NCBI GenBank assembly: GCA_025449725.1
Contig: JANWIU010000050.1
Coordinates: forward strand, 1 to 18,724
Direction of reading: 5' to 3'
DNA length: 18,724 nucleotides
Origin: Pseudobdellovibrio sp.
GTDB taxonomy: Bacteria > Bdellovibrionota > Bdellovibrionia > Bdellovibrionales > Bdellovibrionaceae
Part shown: in pieces, positions 1-7,300 of the stretch
Layout: every line of letters starts with the position of its first letter
Numbering within the stretch: position 1 is the first letter of the stretch
The notes under the pieces: model-generated
Database searches by the model: none
Told to the model about the DNA's origin: nothing
What the model saw: only the letters and a program-made list of their open reading frames with translations
Program-made: the position numbers and the translations under genes

Positions 1-2
1 AG

Positions 3-59
3 CTTTCTCTTAAAAGCGGAGACGTTATCGAAGTCATTTTGAGCATGGCCGGCGGATGA
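3..59 (+). CDS. ThiS/MoaD-like sulfur carrier, 3' end only
   Basis: Only the last 18 codons are in the window, so the fold and start cannot be judged. In frame 3 they read to ...SGDVIEVILSMAGG followed by TGA. A GD-I-E strand and a C-terminal Gly-Gly are the hallmark of ThiS/MoaD beta-grasp sulfur carriers, whose terminal glycine is adenylated and turned into a thiocarboxylate. The stop codon shares the ATGA tetranucleotide with the start of the E1-like gene, so the two are translationally coupled. E1 enzymes of the ThiF/MoeB class act on exactly such carriers, and this positional match is the main support. I infer that it delivers sulfur to the downstream YcaO/TfuA pair rather than to thiamine or molybdopterin, because no thiamine or molybdenum-cofactor synthesis genes are visible here. 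Confidence 0.75.
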   Translation, partial: LSLKSGDVIEVILSMAGG

Positions 60-1180
60 AAACTAAAACCCCGTTAACGCCCGAAGAACAAATCCGGTAT
101 CAGCGCCAAACCGTTTTAGAAATGGTGGGCGAAGAAGGTCAACTTAAATTAAAAAGTGCAAGTGTACTTTGCGTGGGCGCAGGGGGCTTAGCCAGTTCTG
201 CCCTTCAGTATCTGGCGGCTGCCGGCGTGGGGCGAATCGGAATTATTGATCACGACGTTGTTGACGTTAGCAATCTGCAGCGACAGGTTTTGTTTTCAAA
301 CAGTGATGTTGGCACAAGCAAAGTGGCTTCGGCAAAAGCAAGACTGCTGGCAATAAATCCCGGAATTATCGTAGACGTCTATTTTGAAAAATTTGACGTT
401 AACAACGCAGAAAAAATTCTTTCAGATTACGAAGCCGTGATCGATGCCACCGATAATTTTTCAACCCGGTATTTAATTAACGATGTGGCGATCAAGCAGG
501 GAAAATTAAATTTCTTTGCCAGCGTGAATCAGTTTTCTGGTCAGGTCGCGGTTTTTTGCGCTGAGAGCGGCTGTTACCGCTGCGTATTTGCCGAACCGCC
601 TCTGCCAGAACTGGCGCCTAACTGCAACGAAGCCGGGGTCATTGGTGTTTTACCGGGAATTATGGGGGCCTATCAGGCTCTTGAATTTATCAAATGGAAG
701 CTGGGAATCGGTTCACTGCTTAAAGGCACATTATTAAATTTCGATCTGCTAACAAATGATTTTCACACATTAAAATTTTCAAAAAACCCGGATTGTACTG
801 TCTGTAAAAAACCTTCAAATATTCAACTTGGAACCTATTCTGATTATTGCAGTACCGATAAAGCGACCGAAATCAGTGCATCAGAAGTTAGACAAAAAAT
901 AAATCACGGCGAAAATTTCAGACTTGTCGACGTTCGCGAAGAGGATGAACACAATTCTGGTAATCTGGGCGGAGTGTCGCTGCCGCTTTCGCAATTATTC
1001 AATGTTGAATCAAATGAAGTCCGCATCCGGAAATTAATTGGCGACACCGATCAAACGCTTGTGCTTTACTGCCTTTCAGGAAGCCGCAGCGCCCAAGCAG
1101 TGCAAATTTTGCACCGGCTTGGTTACGCCGATGTTTTTAATCTTCGTGGCGGAATAAATTCCTGGAATGAAAAAAAATGA
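56..1180 (+). CDS. ThiF/MoeB-type E1 enzyme fused to a C-terminal rhodanese domain
   Basis: This 374-residue enzyme should adenylate the C-terminal glycine of a ubiquitin-like sulfur carrier and then sulfurate it. The nucleotide-binding loop GAGGLASS is at about 41-48, the NLQRQ arginine motif at 73-77, Lys89 in GTSK, and Asp133 in ATDN. Paired zinc cysteines are CYRC (173-176) and CTVC (247-250). Cys190 in PNCNEAGV matches the catalytic or crossover cysteine position of ThiF/MoeB. A rhodanese domain follows from about 275 to the end, with active-site Cys339 in the loop CLSGSRS. The layout is that of MoeZ, Uba4 and MOCS3, which carry their own persulfide donor. The gene starts within the carrier's stop codon and ends 4 nt into the YcaO gene. 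The family is certain. The specific job in thioamidation is inferred from the neighbours, and thiamine or molybdopterin sulfuration is the alternative. Confidence 0.93.
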   Translation: MKTKTPLTPEEQIRYQRQTVLEMVGEEGQLKLKSASVLCVGAGGLASSALQYLAAAGVGRIGIIDHDVVDVSNLQRQVLFSNSDVGTSKVASAKARLLAINPGIIVDVYFEKFDVNNAEKILSDYEAVIDATDNFSTRYLINDVAIKQGKLNFFASVNQFSGQVAVFCAESGCYRCVFAEPPLPELAPNCNEAGVIGVLPGIMGAYQALEFIKWKLGIGSLLKGTLLNFDLLTNDFHTLKFSKNPDCTVCKKPSNIQLGTYSDYCSTDKATEISASEVRQKINHGENFRLVDVREEDEHNSGNLGGVSLPLSQLFNVESNEVRIRKLIGDTDQTLVLYCLSGSRSAQAVQILHRLGYADVFNLRGGINSWNEKK

Positions 1181-2343
1181 TTTTAAATCTTGGCGGAACA
1201 ATCAGGTCTTGTACAGCGGCTGATACGTTGAAGCGCGTAAAACCGCTGCTTCCTATTTTTGGAATTACCAGAGTGGCTTCACAAGAAGGCCTTAGTGATA
1301 TGAAGGTACCGGTTTCTTTCGCTTACCGCCCGAATGGCCGCTGCCTTTCCGCCAGTCAAGGAAAGGGAATGACCCGCGAACTTGCGGATGTGTCTGCCAT
1401 AATGGAGGCGATTGAACTTTTTCACGCTGAACGTCTGCCACCGGCAACGGTCAACGCAAGTGTTTCTGCGCTGAGGTCTTCACAAATCCGCTTCATCTCG
1501 CCCGACCGCTTGGAACCTTCAAAGTTATCGTCTTTATTTTCTGAAGAGGAGTCTATCGGCTGGCTTTCGTTTACAAATCTTATTGATGGTCAGTCGGTGC
1601 TGGTGCCCCGCGAGTTCATTAACATGGATAGAATCGCAAAGCGCACAGAAATTTCAACATTGGGTCTGAGCCCTTCCGGAAACGGACTCGCTTCAGGCAA
1701 CACAAGTGAAGAGGCCATACTGCACGGAGTTTACGAGTTGATCGAACGACAAGCGATTTACGAATATAACTTTTCGCCCGAACCTGCAGACGGAAGTCAT
1801 CGTTATCTTGATCTGCATTCGGTTTCAGAGATTCCTCTCGTTGCGGGATTGCTGCATGAGCTTGAAAAGGCCGATGTATCACTTACTGTAAAAGCCATTC
1901 ACGGTTCTTTGAATATTCCGGTATTTGAAGCTGCTATCGAAGAAAACAGTGTTCTCTCTCGTGGAAATTTTGAATTTAAGGGTCATGGCTCGCATTATTC
2001 GGCCGAGATCGCACTTGTACGAGCGATCACCGAAGCCATTCAGAGCCGGGTTACAATTATAACTGCAGCCCGCGATGACATTTATCCGTGGCTGTACCGT
2101 TTTCAGGATCTGGTTTCTGTACCACGAGAAAAAATTGCACCGACTTTGAAGTGGAACCAGGTTCCGCCATCAATGAGTTTTGAAAGTCACCAACAGGCAT
2201 TGCAGTGGACGCTTGAAAAATTATCAGCACATGGCTTTAAAGATATCTGTTATTTCAATCACCAGCGGGAAGAATATGGCAATATCCCGGTGGTGCATGT
2301 TGTTTGCCCGGGATTAAGAAGCGTCCCAATCGATGACCAGTAA
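1177..2343 (+). CDS. YcaO-domain ATP-dependent backbone-modifying enzyme, TfuA-associated type
   Basis: YcaO enzymes use ATP to phosphorylate a peptide-bond oxygen. With a cysteine, serine or threonine side chain as nucleophile they make azolines; with external sulfide and TfuA they make thioamides. All motifs are present. S-x3-E-x2-E is Ser73/Glu77/Glu80 (SAIMEAIE), preceded by GKG at 62-64. The GNTSEEAI...ELIER motif has Asn175, Glu187 and Glu190, and RAITEAIQSR lies at 282-291, followed by ARDD. The 388-residue length is normal for a stand-alone YcaO. The C-terminus reads VVCPGLRSVPIDDQ and lacks the PxPxP tail of azoline-forming YcaOs, which fits the TfuA-partnered group. It starts in an ATGA overlap with the E1 gene and overlaps the TfuA gene by 11 nt. 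A catalytically complete YcaO is well supported; thioamidation is inferred from the TfuA partner. Confidence 0.93.
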   Translation: MILNLGGTIRSCTAADTLKRVKPLLPIFGITRVASQEGLSDMKVPVSFAYRPNGRCLSASQGKGMTRELADVSAIMEAIELFHAERLPPATVNASVSALRSSQIRFISPDRLEPSKLSSLFSEEESIGWLSFTNLIDGQSVLVPREFINMDRIAKRTEISTLGLSPSGNGLASGNTSEEAILHGVYELIERQAIYEYNFSPEPADGSHRYLDLHSVSEIPLVAGLLHELEKADVSLTVKAIHGSLNIPVFEAAIEENSVLSRGNFEFKGHGSHYSAEIALVRAITEAIQSRVTIITAARDDIYPWLYRFQDLVSVPREKIAPTLKWNQVPPSMSFESHQQALQWTLEKLSAHGFKDICYFNHQREEYGNIPVVHVVCPGLRSVPIDDQ

Positions 2344-3958
2344 AATTCTGGTTTTTTCAGGGCCGACACTCTCGGGCCAAGATTCATTCCGCAAAAAACA
2401 TGCTGACCGGTTTGTGTTTGTTTCTCCGATCAGCTGCGGCCAACTGTTTGAGGCCTACCGCGAAGGGTTTAGAAAATTCCTGATAATTGATGGATACTTC
2501 GACCGCGTTCCGGCTGTCTGGCACAAGGAAATACTTTACGTGTTAAACAAAGGCTGTGTGGTGTATGGCTGTTCAAGCCTGGGCGCGCTTCGTGCCATTG
2601 AAACAGAGCCTTACGGAATGCGAGGCCACGGAAAAATATTTGATGACTACAAATCTCAGAAAATTTCTGACGATGACGAAGTCACAGTTTTTCATCTAGG
2701 GCAAGAGCATGATTTTTGTTCTGTAACAGATGCGATGATCAACATCAGATACACGTTAGAGCATGCAATTGCCGCCGAAGCCATTAGCCGCCAGCATGCA
2801 GAAAGTATTGCAGCCTTTGTGAAGGCTACGTTTTTTAAAAAGAGATCACTGAAGTTTGCTGCCGAAGAGGTGCTAAAGAATTTTCCGCAAGAACTTAAAA
2901 AGTTTTTAAAATTCTTTAATGAAAACGGCCTTCACGATCAGAAGCGAAGTGACGCTTTAGAGCTCATTGAAATACTCAGCCGCGAAAACATCGCAGAAAA
3001 TGCTGATTGGTCAAACCCAACTATGCATGAGCCATTTCATCACACCTCTAAGTTGAAGAATCTGCAGTACATCACAAATATAAATCCCCCAACTTTGAAC
3101 ATTCCCGCGCTATCACAGGAATCACGTGTTACCTGCCTGGCCGCCTTGATGATCGGCAAGCAAAGGCGTTTGCAGTCGTGGCTGGCCATTGCGATGATGC
3201 TGTTTTCAAACAGCTCTGATAAATCTGTTAAGCTCGCCGACGCTGCTATTCCTTGGCTGGATGAAAACGGATACAAACAAGATCCAACCATCAAACAGCT
3301 TTTGAACATGGCTCTTCATCTTTGCCCTGAATACCAAACACCCGGTTATATTTCCAACACCGTAAAACTCCTCGCAATGGAAGTTCAACTTCCTGTTCAG
3401 TTCATTAACCCTGTAGAAGCTGAGGGTGAAAGCGACTCTTCTTTTAACTCACTCACACTTGATTCACTGCCATTTTACTCGCGCCTACTGCTGCTTATAG
3501 GCCTGTTTGTTGACGCTATAGAAAAGTCGGATCTCATTTTTTTCCGTCTGTCGCCGCCACCGGAAGTTCTGAAGGCCCTGATTCAAAAATACCGGGAGCG
3601 CAGCATGGATTCTACGGAATTTCTTGCAGAATTCGGTTTGACTGACAGTCAAAGTGCCATCGCAGGTCTTGCCAAAATACAAATGCTTCTAAATGAAAGA
3701 AATGTCTTAAGAAGTTTTGACTTAAACGAAGAAGAAATTTACTGGTACAAGTTGTCGATAAAGTTTTGCGGCCTGTACAACAAATTGCTGACGCTTAAAA
3801 ACAAGCCTGCTCGCGAAAAATTTTCAACCTCATTCACCAGCGCGCTGGCCCGGCAAAGCAAAGAAAGAACCCGTGAGTATTTCGCAATGACAGGCCTGCC
3901 CGATGACCTGACCAATGCCGAGAAAGTTGGAAATTACATTGAAAGCCTACTTGGCTAA
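2333..3958 (+). CDS. TfuA-domain protein with a long C-terminal extension
   Basis: TfuA proteins accompany YcaO enzymes in trifolitoxin-type and thioamide pathways and are thought to help supply or present sulfur. The TfuA core covers about residues 1-135: FSGPTL (8-13), the cysteine-containing GCSSLGALRAIE (79-90), PYGMRGHGKIFDDY (93-106) and the acidic SDDDEVTVFHL. After it come roughly 400 mainly helical residues of no motif I recognise, with lysine- and leucine-rich stretches and no signal peptide or membrane segment. At 541 residues it is long for a family whose members are often 200-480. No Shine-Dalgarno sequence precedes the ATG, which lies inside the YcaO gene with an 11-nt overlap, so translation is probably coupled. 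It is the last gene of the run; the next start codon is 118 nt away. The TfuA call is firm; the extension's role is unknown. Confidence 0.9.
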   Translation: MTSKILVFSGPTLSGQDSFRKKHADRFVFVSPISCGQLFEAYREGFRKFLIIDGYFDRVPAVWHKEILYVLNKGCVVYGCSSLGALRAIETEPYGMRGHGKIFDDYKSQKISDDDEVTVFHLGQEHDFCSVTDAMINIRYTLEHAIAAEAISRQHAESIAAFVKATFFKKRSLKFAAEEVLKNFPQELKKFLKFFNENGLHDQKRSDALELIEILSRENIAENADWSNPTMHEPFHHTSKLKNLQYITNINPPTLNIPALSQESRVTCLAALMIGKQRRLQSWLAIAMMLFSNSSDKSVKLADAAIPWLDENGYKQDPTIKQLLNMALHLCPEYQTPGYISNTVKLLAMEVQLPVQFINPVEAEGESDSSFNSLTLDSLPFYSRLLLLIGLFVDAIEKSDLIFFRLSPPPEVLKALIQKYRERSMDSTEFLAEFGLTDSQSAIAGLAKIQMLLNERNVLRSFDLNEEEIYWYKLSIKFCGLYNKLLTLKNKPAREKFSTSFTSALARQSKERTREYFAMTGLPDDLTNAEKVGNYIESLLG

Positions 3959-4022
3959 TAAAGCCCTGGTGTTATTTGAATTCAAAGCGCTTACACGCAG
4001 TTTAGATAAGCTCTTAACTCCG

Positions 4023-4035
4023 TCTCAAATTGAGA
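4023..4035. repeat. 13-bp palindrome between the TfuA and lipoprotein genes
   Basis: TCTCAA-A-TTGAGA is a perfect inverted repeat around one central base, in the 118-nt gap after the TfuA gene and 41 nt before the lipoprotein start. It lacks the GC-rich stem and T-run of an intrinsic terminator, so an operator is as likely as a weak hairpin. The rest of the gap holds no credible open reading frame on either strand. Confidence 0.25.
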
Positions 4036-4076
4036 TTTCAGCTTGAGTGAACTCCCCCAATTGCCGATAGAATAGC

Positions 4077-6440
4077 ATGCGAAGCTGGCTCGCAAAAATT
4101 TCAATTATCTCAATTCTATTTATTTTTTTTGCCACAGTTTTTCAAAACTGTGCGCCAGGATTTAAACCGGCCGGCCAAGAAGATCTTCAGCTTTCTTCAT
4201 ACGAAGTCAAAGAGTGCGTTTCTGAAGATTCGAGATCCTGCTTACTTCAAACCGGAACAAACGGAATACAAACTTGCAGAAACCAAATGTGGGCCGCCTG
4301 CGAGTTTGAATCTTGTCAAAACGGATTTTATAAATCAGGAAATCTTTGCCTTCCACAAGTCTGTAACCCTAATGAAATAAAAAATTGTACGGTAACCGGT
4401 GGGTCAGGAACACAAAACTGTAATTCCACAGGGTCTGCACTCAGCGCCTGTGTGGCCACTCAATGCAGTGCTGGGTATACTCTTTCAAGCGGAACTTGCT
4501 TGCCTCAACAATGTGTTCCCGGCCAATCCTACGCGTGTATTTTTTTAAACGGCACAGGTGATACCACTTGCGGCGTAAATGGAAGCTCCTATTCGCAATG
4601 TCAGCTTGTAAGTTGTGATCAAGGTTACTATCAGTCCGGTGATACTTGCGTTGCACAGGTGTGTAACCCTAACACTCAAGTCGCCTGTACAGTAGCAAAC
4701 GGTACCGGAGCAAGAACCTGCAACACGCAAGGTTCTCAATTAGGAAGTTGCACAGCCGTTGCATGTAACTCTGGTTATCAGCTTCAAAATGGAAGTTGCG
4801 TCTTACAAAATCTTTGCAGTCCGAATTCGACCCGCTCTTGTACGATAGCTAATGGCCAAGGCTCACAAAGCTGTTCGGCCGATGGTTCAGCATGGAACAG
4901 TTGTAATTTAGTTTCTTGTAACGATGGCTTTGTAAACGTTGGTGAGTCATGCTTAGCGAAAATCTGCGAACCCAATTCACCAATGAACTGCATGACCACA
5001 AGTGGGCAAGGCCAAAGGCAATGTATCAATTCCGGTACTGCTTACGGCAACTGCGTTTTGACTTCTTGTAACTCTGGCTATCAGTTGGTGAATGGCAATT
5101 GTGTGGCGAACTCTTGTAATCCGGGCACGCCAACCCCCTGCCAAGAAAATAACGGAAGCGGAAATAAAATTTGCAATTCCGACGGCCAAACCTACGGTAC
5201 CTGCGGCCTTACACAATGCAATTCCGGCTATTACCTTGAGAACGGAATTTGTAAATTGCAAACTTGTACTCCTAGCTCTAAACAATCATGTACGATCTCA
5301 AACGGTGAAGGTGAAAAAACTTGTTCTGCAAACGGCAGTGACTACGGTTCTTGCCAGGCAGTTAGCTGCAGCTCTGGTTATTCGATTATTAACAACCAAT
5401 GTTTGATCTGCGCACCCGGAGGCATGAGTGCTTGTCCAATATCGAACGGTGCCGGCTCTAAAATTTGTGCGAGCAATGGCTTATCGTGGGAGCAATGTAC
5501 CGTCACTTCTTGTAACTCCGGTTACATTCAGGACGGTAATACTTGTAAGGCCAATCCCGTTTGTATCTCAGGCGAAAAGAAGTCTTGTCCAATTACAAAT
5601 GGATCAGGCGAACAAACATGTAATACAAACACAAGCCCGGCATCCTGGGGCAACTGCCAAGGTGTATCTTGCAACTCTGGCTATGAATTGAAGAACGGCC
5701 AATGCCGACTTTATAGTAGTACGGCGGTCGAAGCCGTTTCTACCTATTTAAATGTTGATCGCAATTTTTTTAAAAAACAGCTGACAGTAAATGGTTTACC
5801 TTTAATTGGTTCAGCAAATGTTCGCAACAGCGCTTTTATGGAAACTAAGAGACAACTTGAGGGAATGTTTTCGGGCAATAACGCCCTCTGGGAAAAAGTT
5901 CGTCAAGGATTTGTAGGTGACACTTACTTTATTATTATTGGAGAAACCGAAGGTGTGTTAGACATTCCACAGTATCGTTGGCTTGCAACAGCCTATCCTG
6001 AAACGGACTGGAATGCCCGGGCCCGTGGATTCGGAGGCACGATGCAAAGTCCTTACACATCTAGCCCTGAAGAAAACATCCTCTGTTTACCGAACAACCG
6101 CTATTGGGATATGTCGGTATTAATCCATGAAATGGGACACACCGTGATGAACGTTGGATATGATGGCGCCTCTACATCAAGTAACAACCAATTCAAAACC
6201 GCTTACGATGCAGCGAAGGCTGCCGGAAAGTGGTCAAGCAACACTTATATGATGAGCAATCGTGACGAATATTTTGCAGACGGCTCACTTGTTTGGTTCG
6301 ACGCTGCTCACGGAAATTTTCAAAACCACCCAAAGACTCGATCTACTTTGGTTTCAACCAATTACGACAGTGGTTTGATTAATTTACTAAATAGCATCTT
6401 TGGAACGCCCGTATGGCGCTGGTCCCGCTGCCAGTATTAA
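4077..6440 (+). CDS. Surface lipoprotein: ten six-Cys repeats plus a C-terminal HExxH zinc-metalloprotease domain
   Basis: This 787-residue protein begins with a lipoprotein signal (hydrophobic ISIISILFIFFATV, then FQNC with Cys25 as the likely lipidated residue). From about residue 45 to 545 there are ten tandem repeats of about 48 residues. Each has six cysteines in the order C-x(6-7)-C-x(~10-11)-C-x(8-11)-C-x(4-5)-C-NSGY-x(~7)-C, often with an NG.G..TC core. These should form a rigid disulfide-bonded stalk outside the cytoplasm. The last ~240 residues are a protease-like domain with HEMGH (His684, Glu685, His688) and a downstream glutamate in NRDEYFADG (Glu731). The HExxH...43 residues...E layout with EYFAD resembles the anthrax lethal factor (ATLF-like, M34) arrangement, a similarity I judge by motif only. 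No clear ribosome-binding site precedes the ATG. Its substrate is unknown; an attachment or prey-facing role is speculation. Confidence 0.85.
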   Translation: MRSWLAKISIISILFIFFATVFQNCAPGFKPAGQEDLQLSSYEVKECVSEDSRSCLLQTGTNGIQTCRNQMWAACEFESCQNGFYKSGNLCLPQVCNPNEIKNCTVTGGSGTQNCNSTGSALSACVATQCSAGYTLSSGTCLPQQCVPGQSYACIFLNGTGDTTCGVNGSSYSQCQLVSCDQGYYQSGDTCVAQVCNPNTQVACTVANGTGARTCNTQGSQLGSCTAVACNSGYQLQNGSCVLQNLCSPNSTRSCTIANGQGSQSCSADGSAWNSCNLVSCNDGFVNVGESCLAKICEPNSPMNCMTTSGQGQRQCINSGTAYGNCVLTSCNSGYQLVNGNCVANSCNPGTPTPCQENNGSGNKICNSDGQTYGTCGLTQCNSGYYLENGICKLQTCTPSSKQSCTISNGEGEKTCSANGSDYGSCQAVSCSSGYSIINNQCLICAPGGMSACPISNGAGSKICASNGLSWEQCTVTSCNSGYIQDGNTCKANPVCISGEKKSCPITNGSGEQTCNTNTSPASWGNCQGVSCNSGYELKNGQCRLYSSTAVEAVSTYLNVDRNFFKKQLTVNGLPLIGSANVRNSAFMETKRQLEGMFSGNNALWEKVRQGFVGDTYFIIIGETEGVLDIPQYRWLATAYPETDWNARARGFGGTMQSPYTSSPEENILCLPNNRYWDMSVLIHEMGHTVMNVGYDGASTSSNNQFKTAYDAAKAAGKWSSNTYMMSNRDEYFADGSLVWFDAAHGNFQNHPKTRSTLVSTNYDSGLINLLNSIFGTPVWRWSRCQY

Positions 6441-6451
6441 CTCTATGATTC

Positions 6452-7258
6452 CTATTCACACTCTTTACAGCGCTGTAAAAGATCATCCACTTCGGACATC
6501 TTTTCTAAAACATCCACGCCGTACTTTCTCCATCCGAAAAAGTCTGTGGCTTCGTAAAAATGAATGCCCACTGCATGCGCGAAAAGACGGTCTGCATTTG
6601 AAAAATGGGAGCCCGGCACTATCGTCAAACTTGTGAAATCAAGCTTTGAATCTCCGGCGTATTTGTTGTCAGCTTTTTTGAACGCCGAATCACCAACCAT
6701 AAACGATTGTGTTTTATCAATATAAACGTTACTTCCGAAAACTCGCTTCAAAGACGCTTCCAACTGCATGGCCATACCAATACCCGGCTTGCGGTTGTCG
6801 TCAGAGTTTTCAGCAAAGTCATAGCCATGAACATATCCACCGCGATTTTTTATTTCACTGATTGTAAATTGCAGCGCGCCTTCTGCTATTTCGCAGGTAA
6901 CGTGTCCGGCACTGACTCCATTTTGATTTGAAACAATGTAAATTAAGTAACCTTTTTCTTTTAACATTTTCAAAACTTTTGGAACGTTAGGAAGAATTCG
7001 GACGTCTGTCGGACTGTTCGCCGATAGTGATCCCGACGGAGCAATCCGTAAAGTTGAATCTGCGTCAAAGAACGCTACTTTAACCGCACCATTTGCAGGA
7101 GGGGAAAAGGACTCACGCGAAATCTGTCTTCGGTTAGTGCTTTGACAAGTCACGTTGTTTGAAGAGTTCGCTGCAGCAAGATAACGGTTACCCGAGTGCT
7201 GACAAGAAAACAGGCCGAATAGCAATAAACTGGCTGCAAACTTACTTTGAGTTTTCAT
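6452..7258 (-). CDS. Exported HAD-family phosphatase lipoprotein, polynucleotide 3'-phosphatase-like
   Basis: The start at 7258 is chosen over a codon 13 residues upstream because GGGAGAAATA-ATG gives a good ribosome-binding site and exposes a lipoprotein signal: MKTQSKFAASLLLFGLFSC with lipobox Cys19. The 268-residue protein has HAD motifs in order. Motif I is FFDADSTL (Asp65, Asp67), with Ser in place of the usual Gly of DxDGT. Motif II is SNQNG (110-114), the lysine motif is RKPGIGMA, and motif IV is VGDSAFKKADNKYAGDS. SNQNG and KPGxGM are typical of the PNKP/HisB-N subgroup, which dephosphorylates nucleic acid 3' ends, histidinol phosphate or sugar phosphates. A lipid-anchored location is unusual, and the substrate cannot be told from sequence. 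It follows the potassium transporter by 42 nt and converges on the protease lipoprotein gene with 11 nt between stops. Confidence 0.85.
   Translation of the reverse strand: MKTQSKFAASLLLFGLFSCQHSGNRYLAAANSSNNVTCQSTNRRQISRESFSPPANGAVKVAFFDADSTLRIAPSGSLSANSPTDVRILPNVPKVLKMLKEKGYLIYIVSNQNGVSAGHVTCEIAEGALQFTISEIKNRGGYVHGYDFAENSDDNRKPGIGMAMQLEASLKRVFGSNVYIDKTQSFMVGDSAFKKADNKYAGDSKLDFTSLTIVPGSHFSNADRLFAHAVGIHFYEATDFFGWRKYGVDVLEKMSEVDDLLQRCKECE
6464..6479. repeat. 16-bp perfect palindrome at the 3' end of the HAD gene
   Basis: TTTACAGC-GCTGTAAA is perfectly self-complementary and lies inside the last codons of the minus-strand phosphatase gene, 24 nt past the stop of the converging plus-strand lipoprotein gene. 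It could end transcription in either direction or serve as a protein-binding site, but no T-run follows on either strand. The overlapping codons (LQRCK) limit how much it can vary. Confidence 0.3.
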
Positions 7259-7300
7259 TATTTCTCCCAAATTAAATGATCCTCTCTTTATATGCACAAA

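Noticed and set aside
56..1180. Calling the E1 gene thiF or moeB for thiamine or molybdopterin synthesis
   Set aside because: The E1-rhodanese layout serves several carriers and no thiamine or molybdopterin gene is visible, so a specific symbol is not supported.
4441..5691. Several open frames of 60-100 codons on both strands within the cysteine-repeat region
   Set aside because: They mirror the repetitive DNA of the large lipoprotein gene, lack ribosome-binding sites and have low-complexity products.
4200..5710. Regular ~145-bp DNA periodicity that could suggest a CRISPR or satellite array
   Set aside because: Units are diverged, have no identical repeats and unique spacers, and stay in frame as the coding sequence of the six-cysteine repeats.
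4077..6440. The lipoprotein beside the YcaO operon as the thioamidation substrate
   Set aside because: It is exported and large, is separated by 118 nt and has its own palindrome-containing upstream region; nothing connects it to a cytoplasmic YcaO beyond proximity.
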